From the NCBI GenBank assembly GCA_905216175.1, contig CAJMSV010000048.1, forward strand, positions 1-14,555: a DNA stretch of 14,555 nucleotides, written 5' to 3'. The DNA is from an uncultured bacterium. Its GTDB lineage: Bacteria > Actinomycetota > Coriobacteriia > Coriobacteriales > Coriobacteriaceae. Positions 1 to 5,273 of this stretch are shown one piece after another (the first letter of the stretch is position 1; every line of letters begins with the position of its first letter). The notes under the pieces are model-generated. The model was not told where the DNA came from and ran no database searches. It was given only the letters and a program-made list of their open reading frames with translations. Position numbers and translations under genes: made by a program.

Positions 1-217
1 TCTATACGGGAGACGGCAAGGGCAAGACGAAGGCTGCTTTGGGGCGCGAGAGGATGTCGAGGAACTGATTGCGATAAAGCCCGCCACCACGGAGCTCGTG
101 CTAACCGGCCGCGGCCTGCTGCCCCTCGCAGACCTCGCGGACCTGGTCACCGAAATGCGACCCGTCAAACACTACTTCGACGAAGGCCTCCTAGCCCGTC
201 AGGGCATCGAATACTAA
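1..217 (+). pseudogene. cobO: cobO/btuR corrinoid adenosyltransferase remnant, internally deleted and frameshifted, cut by window edge
   Basis: CobO/BtuR enzymes transfer the adenosyl group of ATP to cob(I)alamin or its precursors. Two pieces of such a protein are visible in different frames. Frame 3 (positions 3-44) reads YTGDGKGKTKAALG, the family's P-loop. Frame 2 (about 50-217) reads a C-terminal part containing TELVLTGRGLLPLADLADLV, then VTEMRPVKHYFDEG and a GIEY ending before TAA at 215-217. The P-loop frame hits TGA at 66-68. The central part of the family, with the Walker B Asp, is absent. Compared from memory with the 196-residue Salmonella CobA, roughly 90 residues are missing. The N-terminus lies outside the window. 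This is most simply a gene destroyed by an internal deletion that also shifted the frame. A local assembly error could look the same. No functional product is expected. Confidence 0.8.
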
Positions 218-254
218 TTGATTCGTTTTCCGCCAACACCTACAGCTCATAAGG

Positions 255-323
255 AAGTTGCGGTGGAATAGTACTTGTTTGACGGTCCGCAAGGGCTTTT
301 CAGGAACTATTTCACCGCAACTT
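255..323. repeat. Long imperfect inverted repeat (18-bp arms) between convergent genes
   Basis: Arms at 255-272 and 306-323 are reverse complements over 18 bp except at one position, which is a G/T pair and so can wobble in RNA. The loop is 33 nt. A further 7-bp inverted pair, AGCTCAT at 244-250 and ATGAGCT at 342-348, encloses the structure and runs into the MATE stop codon. The hairpin lies 3' of both the cobO remnant and the MATE gene, so it could act as a bidirectional terminator, but neither side has a clear U-tract. Arm length and imperfect symmetry also fit a small dispersed repeat such as a MITE or REP-like element. I cannot tell which without looking for other genomic copies. Confidence 0.6.
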
Positions 324-346
324 ATCAGGGGTATCCGACGGATGAG

Positions 347-1696
347 CTAGGCGGTGGCGCGACCTAGCCAGTTGCCGCTGTGGTGGTAGATGGTGAACAT
401 CGTGGCCGTGATGAGCCAGGTTACGGGGTAAACCAGCAGTAGATGCTCGAGCGACGGATCGAAGTGCATGATCGCAAACACCCAGATCACCCTCAAGACA
501 ACGGTGCCAAAGATGGTGAGCATCATAGGCTGCAAACTCACGCCGGCGCCGCGGATGGAACCCGACGCGTTTTCAATAATCGAGAAGATCGCGTAGAACG
601 GCGCGATAAAATGAAGAATCGTCGTGGTGTACGCCGAGATCGAAGCATCGTCGACAAACAGACGAGACAGCGGACCCGAGAATACCAGCAGCACGGCAGA
701 CAGGCCACCAATGAGCATAAACGACAGCACGAGCGACGTATGGTAGCCCTTGCGCATGCGCTCGTAGTTGCGCGCGCCATAGTTCTGTGCCGAGAACGTG
801 GTGATCGACACGCCAAGCGCCTCGGTAACCATCCAGACAAAACCATCCAGGCGGCCCGAAAGACCCCAAGCCGTGGTGACATCGGCACCAAACGAGTAGA
901 CCGACACCTGAATCAAAACGTTGGAAATCGAATACGCAGCAGACTGAAAGCCAAGCGGCAGACCACACGAGATCATGCTCTTACAAATGTCAGGATCAAT
1001 ACCGAGCTTGGACAGTGAAAGCCGCCACGCACCCGGTGCGTGCATCATACGAATCACGATCATCGCGGCGTTGGAGCAAATGGTCAGCGCCACCGCGATG
1101 CCGCAGCCCAGAGCCTCCATATGAAGCACGGCAACGAAGATGACATCCAGCACCGCATTAACAAGGCAACCGGAAGCGATGATCACAGCAGGCCCGCGCG
1201 TGTCGCCCACGGCGCGCAGCAATGCCGTTCCCATATTGAGCAGCAGCGCCGCAACCATGGCGGCAAAATAGCAACGGGCATAGGCCACGCCCTCGGCCAA
1301 TAATTCATGCGGCGTGTTCATAAGCACCAGCATGGGCTCAACGAACACTATGCCAAGAATCGAGAAAACGATACCGCCCACCAGCGCGAGCGTCATGGCC
1401 GTATGGACCGATCGGCTCAGGCGCCCGTCATCGTGCTGACCAAAAAACTGGCCCGTAATGACCGCGCAGCCGGCGCCGACGCCAACGCAAAAGCCAATGC
1501 AGAGCTCGGTGAGCACCATTGTGGCCTGGATACCGCCCAACGCGAGCTTGCCGCCAAACTGACCGACGATATAGGTACCGATAAGCGTGTAGGCCTGCTG
1601 AAAAAACGAACTAAAAAAGATGGGAACGCACAGAGAAAGCAGCTGCTGCCAAATAACACCCTGCGTTACATCGATAGCCGTAGATTTCTTAGCCAC
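347..1696 (-). CDS. MATE family efflux transporter
   Basis: This is an integral membrane antiporter of the multidrug and toxic compound extrusion family, expected to export cationic drugs or metabolites using a Na+ or H+ gradient. The 449-residue length is normal. It opens with the family-typical DVTQGVIWQQLLSLCVPIFF and has about a dozen hydrophobic segments in two halves. Family-like stretches include the FFQQAYTLIGTYIVGQFGG region and the ALLRAVGDTRGP segment near residues 160-170. The second half restarts near residue 240 with GLPLGFQSAAYSISN, and ENASGSIRGAG near 375 mirrors the first-half motif. It starts at GTG (1694-1696), with a GGGGAGG ribosome binding site about 4-5 nt upstream. 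It stands alone, more than 120 nt from the methyltransferase gene. The substrate cannot be read from sequence. Confidence 0.93.
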   Translation of the reverse strand: MAKKSTAIDVTQGVIWQQLLSLCVPIFFSSFFQQAYTLIGTYIVGQFGGKLALGGIQATMVLTELCIGFCVGVGAGCAVITGQFFGQHDDGRLSRSVHTAMTLALVGGIVFSILGIVFVEPMLVLMNTPHELLAEGVAYARCYFAAMVAALLLNMGTALLRAVGDTRGPAVIIASGCLVNAVLDVIFVAVLHMEALGCGIAVALTICSNAAMIVIRMMHAPGAWRLSLSKLGIDPDICKSMISCGLPLGFQSAAYSISNVLIQVSVYSFGADVTTAWGLSGRLDGFVWMVTEALGVSITTFSAQNYGARNYERMRKGYHTSLVLSFMLIGGLSAVLLVFSGPLSRLFVDDASISAYTTTILHFIAPFYAIFSIIENASGSIRGAGVSLQPMMLTIFGTVVLRVIWVFAIMHFDPSLEHLLLVYPVTWLITATMFTIYHHSGNWLGRATA

Positions 1697-1821
1697 ACGC
1701 CCTCCCCACTAGCGTACGTCATACAACAAAACGGCAATTTAAGACCAAAGCCAATACCAGCTTAGCACCGACCGATATCGGCCGAAACGCCCCAAACCAG
1801 AGCCCGGTGCGAAATATCTGC

Positions 1822-2736
1822 CTAGTGATACAGCCCCGGCTGGTAGTGATACTCGTTGCTCACGTGCGGGCACAGCTGCCAAAAGGCGACGGCACTCGCC
1901 GCGGCCACGTTGAGCGAATCGACCCCGTGCGCCATCGGAATGCGCACGGCTCGGTCACAGCCCGAGATGGTCTTGGCGCCCAGGCCGGCACCCTCGGTGC
2001 CCATAAAGATTGCCAGGCGGTCAATCTCCAGCAGCGCGGGATCGTCCAATGACACCGAATCATCCGTCAACGCCATTGCGGCACACGAAAAGCCGGCATC
2101 GTGCAGCGCCGCCAGCCCATCATGCGGCCATACGCGCGCCTCGCTGCCAATGCGTGTCCAGGGCACCTGGAACACCGTGCCCATGCTCACGCGGGCCGAG
2201 CGACGGTACAGCGGGTCGCAGCACGTGGGGCTCACCAAAATACCATCGACGTTCAGCGCAGCCGCCGAGCGGAAAATCGCGCCGACGTTGGTGTGGTCGA
2301 CAATGCCCTCAAGCACGCACACGCGCACCGGGCGCTCCCCCGCCGCCTCGACGACGCCACCCAAGAACTCATCAACCGGAATCTGACGCGGGCGACGGAA
2401 CGCCGCGAGCGCACCGCGCGTCACGTTAAAGCCCGTCAGCTGCTCCATAAGCTCCATCGAGGCCACGAACACGGGAACCGGGCCCGCACCTTCGCGTACC
2501 GCCAGGCGCTCAAACAGCGGCATCATCTGGTTGAGCCAGCGTTCGCCCAAAAGAAAGCTCACCGGCTCGTATCCGGCGCGCACTGCACGCTCGATGACCT
2601 TGGCGCTCTCGGCGATAAAGATGCCCTTCTGCGGTTCCAAAACGCAGCGCAGCTCACGCTCGGTCAGTCGCACGTAGGCATCAAGCCGCTCGTCCTCGAG
2701 CGAACCAATTCGCAGCACCTCAACGGCATCAGTCAT
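1822..2736 (-). CDS. SpoU/TrmH family RNA 2'-O-ribose methyltransferase
   Basis: This is a SAM-dependent SPOUT-class enzyme that methylates a ribose 2'-OH on rRNA or tRNA. The three SpoU motifs are present: VDHTNVGAIFRSAAALN (about residues 147-163 of this start), IFMGTEGAGLG (243-253) and IPMAHGVDSLNVAAASAVAF (267-286), which form the knotted SAM-binding C-terminus. The N-terminal portion (KGIFIAESAKVIERAV) is the substrate-binding domain of TrmH/TsnR-like members. Start choice is uncertain. The frame is open to an ATG at 2769, which would add 11 residues, but that ATG has no ribosome binding site and lies just after a hairpin. I prefer ATG 2736, whose sequence resembles family starts better, though its own Shine-Dalgarno match is also poor. 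It lies downstream of folA on the same strand with 109 nt between them. The target nucleotide is unknown. Confidence 0.88.
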   Translation of the reverse strand: MTDAVEVLRIGSLEDERLDAYVRLTERELRCVLEPQKGIFIAESAKVIERAVRAGYEPVSFLLGERWLNQMMPLFERLAVREGAGPVPVFVASMELMEQLTGFNVTRGALAAFRRPRQIPVDEFLGGVVEAAGERPVRVCVLEGIVDHTNVGAIFRSAAALNVDGILVSPTCCDPLYRRSARVSMGTVFQVPWTRIGSEARVWPHDGLAALHDAGFSCAAMALTDDSVSLDDPALLEIDRLAIFMGTEGAGLGAKTISGCDRAVRIPMAHGVDSLNVAAASAVAFWQLCPHVSNEYHYQPGLYH

Positions 2737-2782
2737 AGCAGCCAGCCCGCACCCTTCTTTACAGCACATCTATACCAAACGA

Positions 2783-2801
2783 GGCGACGCTAAGCGCCGC
2801 C
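2783..2801 (-). terminator. GC-rich hairpin after folA, candidate weak terminator
   Basis: On the minus strand GGCGGCGC, loop TTA, GCGTCGCC forms an 8-bp stem in which the one non-Watson-Crick pair is G-U. On the plus strand the same position would be an A/C mismatch, so the structure is better in minus-strand RNA. It is followed by TCGTTTGG, a poor U-tract. It lies 45-63 nt after the folA stop and may end or attenuate thyA-folA transcripts before the methyltransferase. Confidence 0.45.
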
Positions 2802-2845
2802 CCATGCATTCAAACAACCCGATGATACCGTTCACGCTAGACGAT

Positions 2846-3364
2846 TTACGCCTCAACGCGACGATACGTCACGAACTCATAATCAAGACCTTCGTCGCCC
2901 TCGCCCGAGGCAATCGTGGCAACACCGCCACGCCGCGCAATCTCCCACGCGGGATCGGCATCCAGATCGGGAAAGTACGTGTCCACGGCATGGATGCAAT
3001 GGTTGTGCGTGACCTCGGCCTCGGCGCAATACGGCAAAAACTGACGATACACCTCGCCGCCGCCGATCACCCACGCAACGGGCTCATCGGCAACCGCGGC
3101 GAGCGCCTCGTCGATGCTATGCACCACGTCGACGCCCTCGGCAGTAAAGCCCTCGTCGCGGGTGAGCACGATATTGCGGCGGTTCTTGAGCGGACGCCCG
3201 CCGGGAAAACTCAGCAGTGTCTTGCGCCCCATGATGACCGGGCAACCCTTGGTGCAGGCCACAAAATGGCGCATGTCGGCGCGATTGGACACCACCATGT
3301 CGCCCTCGCACCCAATGCCCCAGTCGTCACACACGGCGACGATGGCGGAAAGCTTACACGTCAT
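2846..3364 (-). CDS. folA: Dihydrofolate reductase
   Basis: This cytosolic enzyme reduces dihydrofolate to tetrahydrofolate with NADPH, regenerating the folate oxidised by thymidylate synthase. In the 172-residue product, WGIGCEGDM lies near the N-terminus, followed by SNRADMRHF, whose Asp aligns with the catalytic acidic residue. Then come CPVIMGRKTLLSFPGGRPLK (NADPH-binding motif), WVIGGGEVYRQFLP (second nucleotide-binding Gly motif) and DTYFPDLD. The usual Pro-Trp just before the catalytic region reads Val-Val here. I place the start at ATG 3362-3364, with AGGTGG five bases upstream. The frame also has two GTG codons at 3368-3373. The gene follows thyA within 10 nt, so the two are almost certainly co-transcribed and functionally paired. 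Confidence 0.93.
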   Translation of the reverse strand: MTCKLSAIVAVCDDWGIGCEGDMVVSNRADMRHFVACTKGCPVIMGRKTLLSFPGGRPLKNRRNIVLTRDEGFTAEGVDVVHSIDEALAAVADEPVAWVIGGGEVYRQFLPYCAEAEVTHNHCIHAVDTYFPDLDADPAWEIARRGGVATIASGEGDEGLDYEFVTYRRVEA

Positions 3365-3373
3365 GAGCACCAC

Positions 3374-4222
3374 CTACACCGCAATGGGAATGTTCTTGAC
3401 CTGCGGGCCGTGCTCGTAGCCCTCCACGATCAGGTCGTCGGTCGTAAACGCGTAGAAATCGTGCACATCGGGGTTAAGCGTTACCTTAGGCGCCGCAAAC
3501 TGCGGACGCTCGATAAGTTCGCGGACGATATCGACATGACGGTCGTAAATGTGGGCATCGGCGATCACATGCAGCAGCTCACCGGGAATCATATCGACCG
3601 ACTGCGCGACCATCATCAGCAAAATGGCGTACTGGCACACATTCCTGTTGTTTGCGGCCAAAATGTCCTGGCTGCGCTGGTTGAGAATCATGTTGAGCGT
3701 GGGCCTGTCGTCCTGCGGGCGCTGCGTGACGTTATAGGTCACGCTGTACGCGCACGGATACAGGTGCATCTCGGAAAGGTCGCTAAACACATAGGTGTTC
3801 GTCATAATGCGGCGACTGTACGGTGTGTGCTTAAGATCGTACAGCACGCGGTCCATCTGGTCGAAATCGCCCTCGGCATAATGGCTCTTCTGGCCAATCT
3901 GGTACCCGTAGGCCTTGCCGATGGAGCCGGTCTCGTCGGCCCACTCATCCCAAATATGGCTGTTGAGGTCATGGACGTTATTTGACTTCTTTTGATAGAT
4001 CCACAGGATCTCGTCCATGGCAGACTTAAGCGCCGTGCGACGCAGAGTGAGCGCGGGGAATTCCTCGCGCAGGTCATAGCGTGCCGTAACGCCAAAGTTT
4101 TTAATGGTATAGGCAGGGGTGCCGTCCTCCCACACCGGTCGGACCTTTTGACCCTCGGTGGTGGTGCCATGGTCCAAAATATCGCGGCACATGGCTACAA
4201 ACTGTTGATCAGCCTTGCTCAT
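3374..4222 (-). CDS. thyA: Thymidylate synthase
   Basis: ThyA methylates dUMP to dTMP using 5,10-methylene-tetrahydrofolate, producing dihydrofolate for the adjacent FolA. The 282-residue product resembles the Bacillus subtilis ThyA type more than E. coli's. Visible motifs are NSHIWDEWADETGSIGKAYG, the paired Arg of YSRRIM (137-138), the nucleophile Cys157 in LYPCAYS, RSQD (183-186), Asn194 and HIYDRH near 224-229. The start is ATG 4220-4222 with a strong AGGAGGG ribosome binding site 3-4 nt upstream. The frame stays open upstream to 4792, but that part lies antisense to the DUF134 gene and has no family resemblance. A TACAAT -10-like box (minus strand, 4257-4262) precedes it in the region shared with the divergent gene. 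Confidence 0.95.
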   Translation of the reverse strand: MSKADQQFVAMCRDILDHGTTTEGQKVRPVWEDGTPAYTIKNFGVTARYDLREEFPALTLRRTALKSAMDEILWIYQKKSNNVHDLNSHIWDEWADETGSIGKAYGYQIGQKSHYAEGDFDQMDRVLYDLKHTPYSRRIMTNTYVFSDLSEMHLYPCAYSVTYNVTQRPQDDRPTLNMILNQRSQDILAANNRNVCQYAILLMMVAQSVDMIPGELLHVIADAHIYDRHVDIVRELIERPQFAAPKVTLNPDVHDFYAFTTDDLIVEGYEHGPQVKNIPIAV

Positions 4223-4225
4223 TGA

Positions 4226-4262
4226 CCCTCCTGTCAGTCGTCTATAAGCGAAATTCATTGTA
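4226..4262 (-). promoter_or_regulatory. thyA ribosome binding site and candidate -10 box
   Basis: Reading the minus strand, TACAAT at 4262-4257 is a good -10 match about 35 bases before the thyA start. No convincing -35 hexamer sits 16-18 bases further upstream. AGGAGGG immediately before the ATG is a near-consensus ribosome binding site and fixes the thyA start. The promoter call is tentative and the ribosome binding site is solid. Confidence 0.4.
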
Positions 4263-4305
4263 GCCCAGGCGCTCGCGGCCCCACAGCCCAAACATAAGCC
4301 CTCAT

Positions 4306-4325
4306 TTTCTGACATATGACAGAAA
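4306..4325. promoter_or_regulatory. Upstream palindrome TTTCTGacatatgaCAGAAA, candidate operator
   Basis: This is a 20-bp inverted repeat with 6-bp perfect arms around ACATATGA. Its core TGACATATGACA (4310-4321) differs by one base from the perfect palindrome 53 bp downstream. It lies between the divergent thyA and DUF134 genes, just upstream of the probable -35 of the latter. It is plausibly a binding site for the HTH regulator encoded next door. Confidence 0.5.
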
Positions 4326-4329
4326 TTCC

Positions 4330-4357
4330 TTGCGCAAATCCCCACGTTCGCTATTCT
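4330..4357 (+). promoter_or_regulatory. Candidate sigma70-type promoter of the DUF134-DiNase gene
   Basis: TTGCGC (4330-4335) and TATTCT (4352-4357) are separated by 16 bp, giving a predicted start near 4364. That places the perfect palindrome on the start site and the other palindrome just upstream of the -35. Each box matches consensus only partly. TTGACA at 4362-4367 looks like a better -35, but no usable -10 follows it before the GTG start. Confidence 0.4.
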
Positions 4358-4362
4358 ATTGT

Positions 4363-4374
4363 TGACATATGTCA
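4363..4374. promoter_or_regulatory. Perfect 12-bp palindrome TGACATATGTCA, candidate operator
   Basis: This is a perfect dyad 15 bp before the GTG start of the DUF134-DiNase gene, overlapping the predicted transcription start. It repeats the core of the palindrome at 4310-4321 in the same orientation, 53 bp away, which is close to five helical turns. This fits autoregulation by a dimeric HTH protein. Confidence 0.55.
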
Positions 4375-4388
4375 GATTTGGAGTGTGC

Positions 4389-5153
4389 GTGGCAGGAAGA
4401 CGCGAAAAACTGCGCCGCGTCGGGATCATCCCCGAATACCGCGGCTTTACCCCCGATGGCCTGGCCAGCGGTGATGCCATCGACATGACCGTCGACGAGC
4501 TTGAGGTGCTGCGCCTGTGCGACCTGGAGGGTCTCAACCAAGAGGCGGTCGCCCAGCAGATGGGCATCGCCCGCGCAACGGTGGCGGCCATTTGCAGCCG
4601 CGCGCATCGCAAGGTGGCAAACGCGCTGGTCAATGGGCGCGCGCTGAGTATCGAGGGCGGTAATATCGTATACTCCCCCATCACCACGACAACGGCCGCA
4701 TGGCCAGCAAAGGAGGTCGACACCATGAGGGTGGCAACCACGTACGACAACGGCAACATCTTTATGCACTTTGGCCGCAGCGAGCAGTTCAAGATCTACG
4801 ACATCCAGGATGGCAAGGTACTCAACGAGCAGGTCGTAGGCACCGGCGGCACCGGTCACGGCGCCCTGGCGGGTCTGCTTGCCAACGGTGGCGATGACAC
4901 GCTCATCAGCGGCGGTATCGGCGGCGGCGCCATCAACGCGCTCACCCAGGCTGGCATCACGGTCTATGCGGGCGCCCAGGGCAGCTGCGATGCCTGCGTC
5001 GAGGCCCTCATTGCCGGCACGCTCGCTCAGACCGGCGAGGCAACCTGCGAGTGCCATGGTCATGACCACGAGCACACCCATGAGCATGGCGAGTCCTGCG
5101 GCTGCCGTGGCCATCACGACCACGACGAACATGAGGGCTGCAGCTGCCACTAG
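4389..5153 (+). CDS. DUF134 HTH regulator fused to a NifX/NifB-type DiNase (Fe-Mo cluster-binding) domain with His/Cys-rich tail
   Basis: The 254-residue product has three parts. Residues 1-95 are a DUF134 (UPF0251) DNA-binding domain with the typical MTVDELEVLRLCDLEGLNQE and a helix-turn-helix including QEAVAQQMGIARATVAAI. Residues 96-112 are a low-complexity linker. Residues 113-218 are a dinitrogenase iron-molybdenum cofactor-type domain (FMHFGRSEQFKIYD, GTGGTGHGALAGLL, ISGGIGGGAINALTQAGI, CDAC). Residues 220-254 are rich in His and Cys: 11 His, and three CxC motifs among six Cys. Family knowledge suggests binding of an Fe-S or Mo/metal cluster. No nitrogenase gene is seen nearby. The start is GTG 4389, with GGAG five bases upstream; the frame continues to a TTG at 4359 that lacks a ribosome binding site. 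A full-consensus ribosome binding site sits inside the gene before Met113. DUF134 and DiNase are often separate adjacent proteins in anaerobes, so this looks like a one-polypeptide version of that pair. Confidence 0.88.
   Translation: MAGRREKLRRVGIIPEYRGFTPDGLASGDAIDMTVDELEVLRLCDLEGLNQEAVAQQMGIARATVAAICSRAHRKVANALVNGRALSIEGGNIVYSPITTTTAAWPAKEVDTMRVATTYDNGNIFMHFGRSEQFKIYDIQDGKVLNEQVVGTGGTGHGALAGLLANGGDDTLISGGIGGGAINALTQAGITVYAGAQGSCDACVEALIAGTLAQTGEATCECHGHDHEHTHEHGESCGCRGHHDHDEHEGCSCH
4709..4727 (+). promoter_or_regulatory. Internal consensus ribosome binding site and ATG before the DiNase domain
   Basis: AAAGGAGGT at 4709-4717 is followed by 7 nt and an in-frame ATG at 4725-4727, exactly at the first residue of the DiNase domain (MRVATTYDNG). 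This is a stronger initiation signal than that of the full-length gene. It would yield a separate 142-residue DiNase protein ending at 5153. Confidence 0.7.
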
Positions 5154-5216
5154 CGGCGCAGCACCGGGAGCTCGGGGCGCGATGCTAAACGCAACCCAAC
5201 AATCAAAGCCAAAAAC

Positions 5217-5248
5217 AAAGGCCACCCGGCAGCTTCCGAGTGGCCTTT
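5217..5248. terminator. Bidirectional intrinsic terminator between the DUF134-DiNase gene and ffh
   Basis: AAAGGCCAC (5217-5225) pairs with GTGGCCTTT (5240-5248). An inner CGG/CCG pair (5227-5229 with 5236-5238) encloses the loop CAGCTT. Read on the minus strand the stem is followed by TTTTT within a T-rich run, so it terminates the ffh end of the housekeeping operon well. On the plus strand the U-tract is only the TTT that closes the stem. It lies 26 nt past the ffh stop and 64 nt past the plus-strand gene. Confidence 0.85.
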
Positions 5249-5273
5249 GCCATATCAAGCTGGAATTACAGCC

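Noticed and set aside
1772..1781. CCGATATCGG perfect 10-bp palindrome upstream of the MATE gene
   Set aside because: It is short and single-copy with no linked promoter elements. It could be an operator but is also expected by chance in GC-rich DNA.
2804..3985. 393-codon plus-strand open frame antisense to folA and thyA
   Set aside because: It covers two recognised enzymes on the other strand and has low-information composition. It is a by-product of codon bias.
4223..4388. Folate-sensing riboswitch upstream of thyA
   Set aside because: The thyA leader is only about 30 nt from the candidate -10 box to the start, and no extended conserved fold is visible.
4223..4792. N-terminal extension of the thyA frame to 472 codons
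   Set aside because: The family begins at the ATG with AGGAGGG at 4222. The extension is antisense to the DUF134-DiNase gene and unlike any ThyA sequence.
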